Positions 23,991 through 37,962 of a stretch of DNA of 64,000 bases are shown in pieces. Origin of the DNA: Caprimulgus europaeus (lineage: Eukaryota; Chordata; Aves; Caprimulgiformes; Caprimulgidae); NCBI GenBank assembly GCA_907165065.1, contig OU015532.1, positions 32,473,339 to 32,537,338 on the forward strand, read 5' to 3'. The translations under genes and the position numbers were made by a program. Each line of letters opens with the position of its first letter. Within the stretch, counting starts at the first letter, position 1. The notes below the pieces were generated by a model that did not search any database, had not been told where the DNA came from, and saw nothing but the letters and a program-made list of their open reading frames with translations.

Positions 23991-26900
23991 AGATTATATT
24001 GTGCCATGATACTACCTTTAGATGGCTTGTAAGATCCTCCAAAGCATAGGTAGGTAAAATAAATGCTAGGTAAAATAAATAGCTGTATGTCACTGTGCTG
24101 AGCTCTTCAATACTTTAGGACATTTGAAGATTCACAGTACAAGTAACTCACAGAAACTCTTTCATATCACTTATGATACAGACCCTGACCTTCATAAGAA
24201 GAGGCATACCAAAAATATACTAATGAAAGGAAATGGAATATGATCATCATGAAACTAAGCAAGTTAAACCTGCATGATAATATATGCCTTTATAGAATTA
24301 TTTCAAGATATTAAGAAAGAAAACTTGTCTCTATTAGCCTGCCACTTTTGTACTACATCATTAAAGTGGATTTTTTTTAAAAAAGATCTGATTTCCTTTT
24401 CAAATTTTTCATCATTTTACCAGTTTTATATACATTCGTCTTGAAACAATTTACTAGTTTTACATTTTCTTATTGTGAATAATCTTGTGTGTTTCACTTG
24501 ACTTTTCATGTAGGAACTGAAAATGGAAATATAAGGAAAGTTACCCAGGGTCAGTGCAAAGGTCTGTTCAATCCTTGCAGAGTCTGACAGCACATGCATA
24601 AGGGAAGAGCACAAGAACCGTGCATTTATATGATCCTTCCCCTTTTGGATTCTGGCAGATCAGTAAAGCTGGAGATTTAAAAGCAATCTTTTATGTTTAA
24701 TAGCTATCACTGCAATCATCTTCCAAAAATTATCTTCTCCTGTTGTCTCCTAATATATGAAAAAGATTTGTGTTTATTTTTTACTTACAGTGCTTTACTC
24801 TTAAGCCTTTATATTAGAGGCTGAATGAAGATGACTGTACTTTTCCCTAAAAGAACGGCTCCAGAAGCTGTGAATCCATCAAATGATGTCAAAGCACCTC
24901 GAAAAACTGATATATAAAAAGCTATTTCTATAGTCCAAAATGGGCTCTTGGCAGGGCTCCAGGTATAAATTCCTCCTGACCACAGAAGGCCTGCTTCTGG
25001 GTCACAGAAGAGCAAGTGCTTTCAAGGAATAAGAGATTCACAATTTTGCTCTCAGTGGAGTATAAACTGCTGAAGGTTGCCCGCCTGCAGCCTGCATTCA
25101 GAAAGAACTCTGGTTCCTTTGTATTCACAGAGAAATATCAAATTCCTAGGTATCCTCTGGGGAAAAAATGTATATGCTGGGAAAATAAAGGTCCTGCTTC
25201 TGCCATAGGAAAGTATCACACGTGCTTTTAGAAACTGGAAGGATATTTGTGACCTGCTGTGCTGTATTGTACACCATAAATTCTTCATTTTTTCATAACA
25301 AGCTGTTATTTTTACTTTAGTTGGATTTAGAAAGCAAAATACTGTTTAAGCTAATATTTCACACCTCATTATCTGCAAAGTGCGCAAAAGGAAAAGGATT
25401 GTTTACTGGCTGACTCAAGGAATTCTAATTTCTCTTCCCATTTTGTATCTTTTTGCCTTAATCTAAGCTCTTTGGGAAACAGCCACACTATTTATTCTCA
25501 AAGAGGGTCAGAGATTTATTAGCAACATGCTTCTGAATTCTTCAGATTAATACATGACTGAAATGCAAAGTTCCCTTATTGATTATAGAAATTGCAGCCT
25601 ATATAGCCAGGATAAAGCATTTTTCATAAACTTAAGCGGGAATCAAATGCCATTGCATTTGTATCCAGAGCATGTATTAGAGGCAGGTAGTAAGAACTAA
25701 CAGAGTTTCATTACTTTTGTTTCCAACCAAAAGAACATGTATTCTAAAAATATACTTAAAATATTACTTGGGCAGCCTCTAAGAGTGCTTGGCTTCAAAT
25801 TAGTCATCAAGTACTGAGGGATAATTATAGCATCGTAGCAGAGTGAGCATGAGGAATTGCAGTTCTTGTTGCTGAAGCAGAGACAATTGCTGTGAACAGG
25901 CTCTCCACCCTCGCTATTCTATAAGTGGTGAAGAGACTGCTTAGCTTATTTCTGCAAAAACGTGTCCATGCATTGTTAGTCTGGAGCATTCAGAGGAAGT
26001 TTGGTTTAGTCAGATCAGTGGTAATTTTGCTGTCTTCTTCAACAGCTATGTCTCACTCTACCACACTATCAGAGTGTGCTTATTAGTCCGTTTCCCCAGC
26101 TAGTAGTATCCATCTGACAACAATACCTGCTTTACACAGAAGTATCCCCCAAGTGTCATGACCTACTCATGACCCTCCCCTTTCTTTCCATTTCAGTCCT
26201 AGCTACCAAAAAAAACACACAGGAGCAGGATGAACAACAACCCTCTCCTTTCTGAGGCAAACCCCATGTTTCAGGTATCTAGGAACTGATGAACATGCAC
26301 AGGCCTTTTTTACTCAGGCTATGAATACATGCATCATATGGCAATGGGGGAATATTTCACACATAAAAATTTCTTAGGTAGTCCCCACAATGCCTTGATC
26401 ATCTCCGTATCTTTTCTCCAGCTTTCACCAAAACTCGAACTGTACACAGCACAATCTGCTCTGTGCAGAGACTGTAGATGCAAAGTGCAATCCAAGCACT
26501 CTAATGGTTGATGATGTTGAATACGCTGGTGCCAGAACATGCTCTAGAAAGCATGCAGCAAGTTTTGTTTCTCTGTCCCCTTGTCAATCCCAGATGCCTT
26601 TTTACATTTTTCTCCAAATCTCTCTTCTCTCTTTCCCACTTCCAGAATGGCCAAGATATATCTACAAATTTGTCAGCAAATTCCCCAAGGAGGAATTTTC
26701 CTGTTTTCCTCCAAAAGTAGCACAATGTGTTGGGGACAATTTGAAAGCACTACTTCAGCAATCTCTCTCATGGCTTCTCCATACTGTTGGCCTGCTGTAG
26801 AACTCCTGGCATATAAAGAGGGATTTAACATTCAAAAGCAACTCTAGGTAGCATGGAAATCTGGGAAAATGTATAACAATTGAAAAATTCCCAAGTAGCA

Positions 26901-27988
26901 AGTCATATATGTGATGCCCCAGTCTGCCTAAAGAACAGAAGCACATAAAGCACCTCTGTTGCTGTTATGGCCACTGATTTCAGTTGTCCATGCTAGTTTC
27001 CAAGGTGGCAAGAGAGTCAGCAAGGAGCTTGTGCAGAGCTAACTGTACTCTCTCACTAGGACAGACACAACAGATTAGCAAATTGCCTGAGACCAAGAAA
27101 AGAAAAAACAGACTTTTCCCTTCCTCTTTCCTTTTCCTTATATTTCTTAGCCTTTCTTTCTTCTCTAGAGGAATAGCTAGCATAACTATGATGTCTCCTT
27201 CACAAATTTGAATCTCCAGTGTGAAGTTCAGCTACCTAAAAGACAACCATCTAGGCTTTCTCACTGGATATGAAAATACACCCCCATAGTCCCCTATCAT
27301 CATCTAAGGCAGTGCAAGAAATGTTCTCAAAATATCACCACATATTGACATTCCTTTTGTGTCAGACACAATAGCCTATGAAAATTTTTTTTAAAAACAT
27401 TTCTGATTTAAAATGCTCTTCATTTATCTGAGTATGGAAGTTTAGCTTTTTGTTATGTGATTTAAAAATCATGTGAAATATCCTATTGTTAGACTACCAC
27501 CAAAATTTGGGAGTTCAAGTTCCTGTCATGAACAGAAACTCATGAAAGTGTATGTTCTTTATTGTAAACATAGTGTGGTTTTAAAGCAGTTGCATTTGCA
27601 GATTTCTACATTTCTGAACCAAAGCAAAACACAGGTTTTAGTACTCTTGTATGCACATTAACCAAATTATATTTTTTAACATTTGAGAAGGGGTTTTCGT
27701 ACACAATATAATGTTAACAAGTATTTTCTCAGCCCAGTCGGAAAAATTGGGTTCTAATGGAATTAATTACTCCTTATATGAGAATCAAACGCTTGAAATG
27801 TGGCATCTTAGTTAGTAGAAGCATAATTTTTAAAATTATTTTTATATACTTGTTAAAATGAATATCACACTATATAATAATACTTATTCTCGTGACACAT
27901 TTTTTCTTTCTAGTTGACTTGTCATAACACAAAATGTCAATTCCCAACTGTTAAAAACATGACTGCTTTGTTTATATTTTAAGTATTT

Positions 27989-28005
27989 CCCCCCCCCCCC
28001 CCCCC
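27989..28005 (+). repeat. C17 run
   Basis: There are seventeen consecutive C in otherwise AT-rich sequence. Homopolymer C tracts of this size are rare compared with A or T tracts in vertebrate DNA, and they are also prone to assembly error. Confidence 0.95.
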
Positions 28006-31000
28006 GCAATGACATTACTAAAACCAATTTTGGGAGTAATTTTCAGTACTATTCAATGTAGTGTGTTTCTTGTGTGGAGTTTTCACCTAAAGATAACTAC
28101 TTACCTTGAAATCTTCACACTCTTCACTGTATTGATTTTTAAAATATTTTTTGCACCCTACAAAGTAATAGGATATTTTTAAGGAAATATACCTATTGTC
28201 AATATATCCTGTCTGCAAAGATCTGTAAATAAAAATTACATAAAAATCAGTAGGGTTTTTTTTTTTCTTATTTCTTCTACTGATTACCCAAAAGCACTGG
28301 CACCAGTATCAGTACCATTTATGTAAAGGACTTCAATAATTTTAACTTAGGAGAACATACTTGTTCTAATACTTGATAGCTAATATGTCAATTCATTATA
28401 GACTCTGTTCAGCTTGGTTTCAATTTCCAGTAATTGGAATCTTAGTTTTTCAAAATCTAATTAGAGTCCCAGAGCTGTTGGGATATCTTGCTTTTTTGAC
28501 CAATCCTTATGTACTAAAAATCTGCTAACTCATCACTGAATAAATACTAAGTAAAAATTTTTGTTTGATTATAGGGCCTTAGGAAAGTTTAGTGACTTCT
28601 CTTAACTAACATTTTGAACACAGAAAGCCCAATAAATATTGAGTGACTTTAATGTTGCTCTGCTTCAGGCTGTCAGGAGGAGTAACTCTTCAAGAGACTG
28701 AGGAGAACTATAACAAAACATCTGAACACTGGGGTTAGGCCAGTTATTGTCTAAGTAAATTGTTAGTTTTTGAGTAAGTGATTCCCCCTTTTTTGGGTGC
28801 TGATTGGTGAATTGAGAATTAAGAAGAATAGATAATATGGGAAGCATCATTGACATAACTCAGATGCTACTGAGGCAAGAAAACACAAGATATGATGCCT
28901 TATGTATCTACCACTCACAGAGGTGATGGGCAAGAGCTTTCAAATTGGTGAATGCCACCTCCTGAATTATTTTGTCAGATGACAGTTAACAGTAGGCTTA
29001 CTGGCTGTCAGAAATGTCAGTTGTCTACCTCAGCAGCTAAAGGGTGAATTCAGCACAGATTTATGTGCGTGGGCATCAACTCTTTCAACTGGAAGCTGTC
29101 CCGTCACTGGATGGCCACTCTACAGCACTCAGTCAGTATCTTCCTCAGGGTCCAAACAGTATCTGGTGTAGGTGTAGGTGTCTGGATGTTTATGAGACAG
29201 ACATCTGGCAGTCAGAGGCAACGGTTGCACTGCCAGCTCTGCTCCGTGCCTACCACACTGTGGTTTTTGGAGAGCAGGGAAGAGTGCTCACCATTCAGCA
29301 ACCGCACAGCTCCATTCCCAGTGCCGCACTGCTGTTAGGTTGCAGACCAAAAAGGCTTCTGAAAAGCACTCTGGAAATGACTGTGCTGAAGGGTAATGGT
29401 GTCCTTATAATGATGTGGTTCTTTATCAGGGGCTTTTTGGAGGGCTGAGCTCAGAAAGAGGAGAGCCTCGGAACCAGCTGCCAAAAGCTACCTCAATGTG
29501 CCATGCAGATAAGCAGAGGAAAAACACCAGGCAATCTGGAACAGCAGCCCACATGCCCACAGAGCATGCAGATGTAAATGCCATAGTATACACTCTCTTT
29601 ATTCATATCTAGTTGTATTCAAATCTGCGCTACTTAGCAATCTGAGGTCATAGGGATCTCCTTTAAATGAATATGGATGCACGGCCTTAGGTAGGAACAG
29701 AACCCTTTCTCTCCTAAAAGCTTTTCCCTAGTTTAATTTAGCTTTTTGTTATGTTAAACATTCATTCTAGCTATAATTCCCTGACTCAGAGTTCTCATTA
29801 ATACCTGAGAACAAAAACACAGATCACTGAGTATTCTGAAATCAAATGTGTTCTGAAAAATATACAGAAGTCCATGAAGTTTTCAATTTACTTCATTTAA
29901 ACTGCCTTAACCTCTTAAAGGACAGTGTGGTTATCAGTAAATCACACCATGTATTATTGCAGTGTACCCTTTATCTTCAGAAGAAGGCTTTACCATCATA
30001 AGTACTTGCATCTGCACTGTTGCACAGAAGAATATTAAAGACATCCAGATAAAAGATGCTCGTTGCAAAGGAAGAACAGCCTTCTGCAAATACCTGACAG
30101 GGTTTTTTTTAATCCTATGTATTTATGAAAAACTTCAGATGAACAAAAAATGTTTTTCCAGTCTTAGAAATATTTTTCAATGGTATACAAGGAAAACATT
30201 CATTTTATTGAAAGGAAAATTAAAAGAAAAAAATGGAAGATTGAAAGATGAAAAGAGAAGTAACCTCACTGAATTTGCCAGCTAGAAGAACACAGTGAAG
30301 TCAAAGCGCACATTTCAGAGCAGGGCCAGCACACCCTGCAGAATATTTATCATTAACATAGATCATGCAACAGAAAACACAAGCTAGCTGCAGTAATAGT
30401 CTCACTTATGGAACAATAAATTTCAAAACTAGTGTTTGGATATTAACAAGAGTATATCATTTTATGAGTTTCTCTTCCTCAACTGTCCTTTTTATTTCAG
30501 GAATTTTTGGCCTGACTACTTTCTCCTACATCCCCTCACAGGGAATAAAGTCTTAAGAGAGAAGTTGCATAGCAGATATTTTCTTTCTTTTTTTTCCCTA
30601 ACTTAAAAAAAAAAAAAAGTTTAAATTTAGTCAAAAAAGTGAGCAAATACAATACCCAAAAGTTTTTTTCACTTAGACAAGATGTTGTCAATGAAAGCTG
30701 ATTTTAGTACTCCTTATCTAGACACTAAAGTGCTTATAAAGGAGGAAATTTATCCTAACTGTTTGCCAGAGATATGCAGGTTAAAAAATAGCATGGTAGT
30801 GAAACAAAACACATGACAATGTGCCAGATGACAACTAAATGGCCTAGAAATGGAATGGGAATGAATTCTATGTACAATATCTTCTTCTCACATGCTCTCA
30901 TTTTCTACACAGATTTTATTTTCCCAGTTATCCTATACTATAGCTTAAATCTCAAAAGCAGAATTGGTAATAGAATGCAGTGTTAACTTCAAGTTGGAGA

Positions 31001-31962
31001 TGTGCTATTAATCTGAGGTTGGTGTTTCAGCAGTTGAGAGTGATTTGTTGGAAACAAATTCCAGATTTTATTCATTAACTCATCGTTATTTCTCTTCAAT
31101 AGATAAACAACAAAATGCAATTTTAATAATTTGTGTATCATTAATTTAAATATGTCACATGAAACTTCTACTAACAGCAGTGCACTTTTGAGAACTGAAT
31201 TTATTCAAGAGATTGGTTGGTTTTCATATTTAGTTTTCTTTTCTCTTTCATAGACAGACAGTGGTTTACTGTGGTTTTTCTTCTCTTAGTTTGCAGAAAG
31301 TAAAATATGGCTAAGAGAAACTAGTCTAGAATTAACTTTTTTAAATTTTAGATCATTATCAGAAGTGTTAACAAGAAAGCCTAATGAAGACAAAGCTTAA
31401 GTTGTAAAGAGAGTCTGCCTAATTTATTCTAAGAAATGTTTGTAAGGAACATTAATAATGACATGAAAGGAAGTTAGTTTGACTATTGTTACTATTATAC
31501 AGAGAATGAAAGCTCAGAATGAACTGTGCTTTAAAACTAATCTCCGAGTACTCAGAAGAGCAAACTTCATGTACTTGGGAAGTTTACAATCCCTCTTGGG
31601 AAGTTAACATCACTGGCCATATGCAGGTGTGTAGTGAAATTAATTTTCTAACATGAAGGGAAAGTCACTCATTTTTTTTCTAAATCCTCAAGACTATTAA
31701 TTTTTAAAGCACCTTTCCATTACATATGCTCAAATTCTTCAAATGCTGTATTGTAAATACATTAACTTCCCTCCCCCGCAATTTATTATGTATCTGTATA
31801 TTGACTACAGCTATAGAATCAGCATTTTTAACATATAAAGGAACCTGATGGTACTATCAATTGTATTATTTGGTAAGTGATTTCAGGTCAAAAAACACAG
31901 TATTGATTAGACTCCAGTTTTGAAAGAAATAAACTGAACATCTATTGCTTTATCTTTCTCTG

Positions 31963-31996
31963 CATACATACATACATATATATGTATGTAAGTATG
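31963..31996 (+). repeat. Near-perfect 34-bp palindrome in a TACA/TGTA microsatellite
   Basis: The two halves are reverse complements around the 31979/31980 centre, with one mismatch pair (31968/31991). The tract is followed at once by a (TA)n stretch (about 32001-32018). It probably arose from microsatellite slippage. Confidence 0.85.
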
Positions 31997-33680
31997 TACA
32001 TTATATATATATATATGTGCATAGGTGCTTACTTTGACAAACATGGTTTGATTAGTTCCCTCAAGGAATGGTGTCATTAATCAGCTAATCACGAGTGAAA
32101 ATTGTACACTGGGCTTTTAATTCATTGTCAGAATACATGAAGCCATTTCACCTACCTGTTTTTTAAAATGATTGGAGAGGCTGAGGACTATGTTATGTAT
32201 GGGTTGAAAATCTATTTCCTTAAATACAAAATGAAACTCTAAAGTTTTTTAGTATGCATGCTTGTTTCTGCCCTTTGCTGTATTCAGTGAGACCCTTTGA
32301 AAGTTTGAGATGTTTACAGTGCTGGAGCTATTTGAACTCCAAGGCTCTTCTCTCTGGAGCAAGGATTGTGAGCCCGATTGCTCCTGACAGTCTTGGTGGG
32401 CAGCAGAGAGCCCGTGCCATGAGTAACTCCACAGCTTTGCACTGCTTAGGAATCACTGCACAAGGCTGTTCCATCTCTATTGCAGAAACTCTCAGGGCAC
32501 TCGTACTGAGTCTTTGAGGGTCTTGATTATTTCAGTAAGGTGATAATGTTAAACAGTCTCTCCACAGAAACACGCATACCTATATGCCTAAGTAGGGTAT
32601 ACATACATATAAGCATTTAAAAAAAATGTATTCATTAAATAACCTATTAATTCCTTTCTTAAGACCACTGATTTGATTCTTTCTGCCTCTGAAGACAAGA
32701 TTTAATTTATTGGCATTGATGTTGGCAATGTATCTTACAGCTTTCACGTTGTAACTGGACTTCTACCTAATAATCCTGACTATTCTAAAAAAAGCACATT
32801 CTCCCACATGCATACGTTCCTATCCAAGCAACCAATTGTGTCTAATACAGTTTCAGTACAACCTCTAGCACTGCCAATCAGTGAACCTCTTTCAGTATTA
32901 ACACCTCAGCAGAGCCTGTGGCTGATTCTACCAGAAGCAGACACAAATCTAGTCCTGAATTTAACACTATTTCACATATTAAATCTATGATACAGAGAAA
33001 TTTGAAACTATTTTCAATTTGATGTGTTTTTCACAAAAGGTAGACAGATGGTCAATGGTGGAAAAATAAAGAAAAAAACCCGCAGGAAATCTATTTTAAT
33101 GTTATTATAAATTCATATTAGAAAAAAAAAATCAAAACAATTCAAGGTGCACAATTATTCCTGGCTCAGCTTTTTGTATCCACCTTCTTGTGTCTTTGAC
33201 AAGACTGGTTGCAGAAACAGAGGTAAACATAACCATCAGAACAACAAATCTGAGTTACAGAGAATAAAGCTTGGGAAGATCTTGAAGGTTCTCTAAGATT
33301 TATGTTCTTGCAATTTTTGACCAGTGCTGAATCAACTGCTCTGCAGATATGGATTTTCTGATTTATATGGTTTTATTTGATGATTCTTATTTAAAAAAAA
33401 AGATACAGGCAGCAATGTTGGTGAATGGAAAATTTTTAGTTTAGTGTGTACTTGAAAAGTATGTCTTTTCGTTGAGTCCTGTCTATGATGAGTTTTTATA
33501 AGCAGAGTTTTCACTTTTTTTTTTATAATAAAATACCTACTTGCAATTTTTCTTAATCCTTATTCCCACTTGGAAGATTCAGCAATACACAAATAGTTAG
33601 AAAAGAGAGTATAAAAGTGGCTCCCTGAAGCATTTTATATGGGAGGTTACAAGAAACATAAAAAACATTTTCTGTCTTAC

Positions 33681-33859
33681 CAGAGATCTGACCACCAAGA
33701 GGACAGAGGGGAGCTTTTCAAAGCTTTCCACAATCCCAGTCCACCTCCTCATGTACCCATCAGTGTCATGTTCAGATAAAACCTTCACAGCCAGGTTTTG
33801 ATTGTCTATGCTGGCCTCAGACAGAGCCTCCTCACAGTTCTCCAGAATGACACTCAAAT
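33681..33859 (-). other. Exon-like open segment, product not recognised
   Basis: On the minus strand, a 179-nt segment follows an AG (plus-strand CT at 33860-33861) and ends at a strong donor, CTG|GTAAGA (plus-strand 33679-33680 is the GT). In the frame that starts after two bases it is open for 59 codons. The peptide is of normal composition and mostly charged or hydrophobic, with segments such as SEHDTDGYMRRW and FEKLPSVLLVVRSL. The acceptor's pyrimidine tract is mediocre. The segment starts within 10 bp of the 3' end of a minus-strand CR1. I do not recognise the family. It could be a real exon, a piece of an unlisted transposon, or chance. Confidence 0.25.
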
Positions 33860-33868
33860 CTAATTCAG

Positions 33869-34055
33869 TCATGGAATCACAAGAAAATTTAATTAGGTTG
33901 GGACCTTCACAGGTCATTTAGTCCAACTCAAACCAGGATTAACTTCAAAGACAGATTTGGCTTTCCAAGTGATGGCTATTCCACTGCCCCTCTGAGCAAC
34001 CTCTCCCTGTGTATCATCACTCTCAACACCAAGAATTTCCTTTGAGTTGTATCTA
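33869..34055 (-). mobile_element. CR1 LINE, old 3' fragment
   Basis: It has a degenerate 'catggaatcac' tail, then 'aattaggttgggacc' and 'tcatttagtccaactc'. These are followed by a degraded 'gatggctattccactgcc…gagcaacc' block and 'accaagaatttcctttgagttg'. The order fits minus-strand CR1 with several deletions. It is older than the copies at 4743 and 16116. Confidence 0.78.
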
Positions 34056-34814
34056 CGTACAATACTGTAGTTGCAGCAAAATGATTATAGTTACATCAGT
34101 AAGACCTGTCAGGAAAAACAGCCCCTCTTAAAAAAAGCACAGTTACAGACCAAAGACTCTCATGTTCCAAACCTACCAGCTGCTGTGAAATCATGGTCAC
34201 ACTTTAAAAAATTACTTTTAATTTTACATTTTCTCTCATGTATATTATTTTTGGCATTTTAAATGCTTGTTCAAGTCTGAGACATCAAGAAGTTTGAGGT
34301 TGCTTTTGAAGATGCAGATTTTGATATCTGTGGGCCTCAGTCTTCACCTAAAAATTTAGTATATGCTTCATAGATTATTATGCATGTTAATTGCCAAAAT
34401 CTACATAGTTCTGCCTATTGGTTTAGAATACTGAATTTAAACTGTCATTACCTGTGGATTTCCACTAAAAGCACTCTTTTCATCTTCAAAAGTGCCAATC
34501 ACTGCTGTGGAACATGTGTTATCCGCAGCCCTCCTCCAGAGCTCCACTTACATCAGCCAGAGTGTTATTCTTGCAATTTTCGGAAGCACATAGTACTGTC
34601 CTATTTTGGCGTTGTAATCAGACATGAAGTATGAGACACTTTCTTTTCAGTAACAATGGGTTATAAAATATGGATTCCATTGTATTGCCAATTTGCTGTA
34701 GGGATTTCTGTTTGCAGCCTTGAGACTCTCATAGGATGACACTTTTCTTCAAATTGAATGTAAGACTCTGGCTAACTTTTTTTTTTTTTTCCTACCAGAA
34801 AACTGGAATTTAGA

Positions 34815-34869
<55 letters not shown>

Positions 34870-37369
34870 CACCTCTGATTAGTCATGAATCCAGACAATT
34901 GCACACACAAGTGACAGCATTCAGCTGTCTTTTCACCGCCAACTGAAAGACAAGGTAGTTTGACCCTAATTTTGTCATTTGCATATGAAAAATACAAGTC
35001 AGATTGAGGAGCTTTTGAAAACTTTGCATCTTCATAAAGAATTGTAAAGCTCACATCATAATATTGATAAAAATACCACAGTTTTCCAAAATATATTTTC
35101 AGTGCTTCCTCTACCACATAGTGTATCTTCAGTTATCTATCTATGTAGTCTTTAAACCTCTTCCTTCTCATTATTATCAAACTGTTTCAAATATAATATT
35201 TAATTTGAGGAAAATACATTTAATGTACATTTTATATTTCGAATATAAAACCACATATTGGTTTACATCTTAAACAAAATTAGGGTCTATAATAACTGCA
35301 ATAACAAAAAATAAACTGAATGGTTTTCTGGGAGAACAAAACTTTCCCAAAACAATTAGATTTTTCATTTTTTTTATTCACAGCTGCAAGTTTAATTGAA
35401 ACGGAAACTCATTTCTAAGGAAGGAACATATTTGTATTAGCTAATCTGGGACATGATTTAGGAAAGAATACTACAGCTGATAAAACATTACACAAGTGCT
35501 TTGTACAGGCATCACAGTAAATTACCAAGTGCTGTCTGCTTTTTCTTCACTTTTCCATGAAGGGTGTGTTTCAAATAATTGCTATAAACTTTCTAAGTAC
35601 TCTTGACTCCAAAGGAAAAAAGTCCTCAGTTGCAAAAATTTTTAAATTAACTGTTATGAAAGCATGTATCTAACCTTTCTAAAGTCCTTGAATTTCATAC
35701 TCAGCCCCATGATCTTTAACACTAGTCTCCACACAGCTATGATACTAACCATTTACTGATGATAAACAGAAAGGCCATGCCATGCAAATGATATATAATT
35801 GTATGTTGTATTCCCCATACCATATTATGAATCACACTAGAATTTCTGTGGTCAAGTCGTATATTTTGTTAGGCCAGGCAGCATGTGACATCACTCCCCT
35901 GGTAATCAGAAACATTATGCAGACATTTTATCTGCTGTTCAAGAGAAACCTGTAATTAGTGACTAAGCCAACCAGACTGAATAAAATGCTAGGGTCTTCC
36001 AAGTCCTATAAGCATCCACTAACCAAACCCCTTTAAAGCTCCCACTGCTGCCTAACCCACTGTATGTCTTTTCAGAAAAGTGCATGTTTTCAGAAAATTT
36101 AGGAATATGTCACAAACATTTCCAAAACCTCTGAGGCTCACTTGTGCTCCTCACTGCCTTGCTGTGTTTCTGAAAGCTTTCTGCGATATCACTGGTCGTG
36201 GAAGACAATTATTCATGTCATTCTTACATGGCTATTTTTAAACTGGTCCATGAACATTCTGTGACAACAGGCTCCAGTACCCTTATTTTAGGAAACTGCA
36301 CAGTTCTAATGTATCCCAGTAATTTGAGATTGGGATTTTCCACACATAGGCACAAATACATATATCTTGATGTTATCTTAACCAGATTTGAACTAAGGGC
36401 AATTTATTTTGGACAGTGTTCCTACTTAATTAAACATTTGAATTTTCAATTGGAGATAAGGCCTAGAGAGGACCTGAGTTTGCAGTTAGGGATATTACTT
36501 TTAATGTAAACAGGAAATGAATAAACATCAGAAGATATCCATGAAGAAACAGAGTGAACAGAAAAAATCATGATGAAATACTATTTGACTTTTTGCAGTG
36601 CTTCATTTTGTCTGTCTTAAAGAAAGATAAAACAATCTTGTAGAACAGCATCCTCCACATACTGGACTTTTATTGATATTTTGAAGTATTGAAACTTCCT
36701 ACTCTCATTTCACAGTTCTGTCAGATAAGAGTCCCTTGGTGAAATACTTGCTTTGCTTTACATGTCCCATAGATCCTGCTGTAGAATATTTCGTATCCAG
36801 ATTTTTTTCTATAAAATGTTGTTTGTTCCATCTGACTTGCTTCTCAGCCTCAATTCCTTTGGTTGTTCTTTCAGCCTCACAGAAGGAATACTTTCAAGAA
36901 GATTATTTGGAGGCTTTTTATTATACAGGAAAGGAAGAATGCAAAAGAGTAGAAAGAAGGAATGCCTCCTTTGATGCCTGCCAATACTTTCTGCTGCTGG
37001 AAAAAGTGTAGAATTCCTGAATGCTCCTCCATGAGTAACAAAGTGTTGGAAGCAATTTGTTAAATGTCCTTATTATCACCAAGAAGTCTGTATCTATTAA
37101 TATAGACTTACCAATTTTGCAGTGCATAGATGCATACCATTTTTCTTGCAAACATTCGTATTAATTTTGTGGACCAGATTGTATCAAATTTATTCTTATT
37201 AGGCAACACTGGCTAATAAGAAAACATAACTTACCAAGGGTGATGGGAAGCATACTTTTAGATTAAAAATGTATTGTTACCTTTTAAGAAAAACACAGAT
37301 ACAATTCTGTCCATTTACCTTCTTACATATGGATGCACTCCATCATTAGAAGAAAAATACTGCTTACTT
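34056..37369. other. AT-rich sequence, no gene seen
   Basis: Apart from the (AT)23 tract, I see nothing that I can name in this 3.3 kb. Confidence 0.5.
34821..34866 (+). repeat. (AT)23 microsatellite
   Basis: This is a pure AT dinucleotide array of 46 bp. It is fully self-complementary and therefore likely to be length-variable. Confidence 0.97.
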
Positions 37370-37962
37370 CATAGAATCATAAAATCACAGAATCATTTTA
37401 GTTGGAAAAGACCTTTAAGGTTGAGTCCAACTGTAAACCTAGCATTGCCAAGTCCACCACTAAATCATATCCCTAAGCACCACATCTACATGTCTTTTAA
37501 ATACCTCCAGGGATGGTGACTCAACCAATTCCCTGGGCAGTCTGTTCCAGTGCTTGACAACCACTTAGGTGAAGAAATTTTTCCTAATATCCAATCTAAA
37601 CCTCCCCTGGCAGAACTTGAGGCCATTTCCTCTCATCCTATCGTTGGTTACTTGGGGGAACAGACCAACACCCACCTCACTACGTCCTCCTTTCACGTAG
37701 TTGTAGAGAGCGTTAAGGTCTCCCCTCAGCCTTTTCTTCTCTAGATTAAACAACCCTAGTTCCTCCAGCTGCTCCTCATAAGGTTTGTGCTCCAGACCCT
37801 TCAGCAGCCTCATTGCCCTTCTTTGGACATGCTCCAGCACCTGAATGTCTTTCTTGTAGCGAGGGGCCCAAAACAACACAGTATTCGAGGTGCAGCATCA
37901 CCAGTGCTGGGTACAGGGAGATTACTTCCCCAGTCCTGCTGGACACACTATTTCTGTTACAA
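37370..37962 (-). mobile_element. CR1 LINE, 3' portion with open ORF2 C terminus
   Basis: It is on the minus strand. The left edge has three tail units (atagaatcat, aaatcac, agaatcat). The minus-strand frame from about 37879 to 37565 is open for 104 codons and reads as the CR1 ORF2 C-terminal region, with [35 protein letters not shown] and [10 protein letters not shown]. The upstream part, to about 37962, is the preceding ORF2 in a shifted frame. The 5' side is truncated. It belongs to a different subfamily from the copy at 16116, judged by its 3' UTR text. Confidence 0.93.

Larger units (their letters stand above)
19851..33680. other. 13.8 kb gene desert with simple repeats
   Basis: I see no CR1, recognisable LTR, RNA gene or supported exon. 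Simple-sequence items inside it are listed separately. These are T19 at 22044, A21 at 23464, TA-rich 23895-23990, C17 at 27989 and a near-palindromic TACA/TGTA tract at 31963. A 16-bp tandem duplication built on 'taggtaaaataaatgc' sits at about 24052-24083. Open frames at 22085-22300, 26504-26800 and 29044-29448 have no recognisable products. Confidence 0.5.

Noticed and set aside
24809..25015. A minus-strand frame followed by a GTAAGT-like donor near 24785
   Set aside because: The frame ends in a stop before the donor and no acceptor with a pyrimidine tract was found, so a coding exon is not supported.
29044..29448. A 134-codon plus frame
   Set aside because: It begins at a GTG with no early in-frame ATG. 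Two overlapping frames are open in the same stretch, and the peptide has no recognisable motif.
31965..32020. MicroRNA precursor at the TACA/TGTA palindrome
   Set aside because: The stem is built from simple-repeat units and the composition is not that of a conserved precursor.
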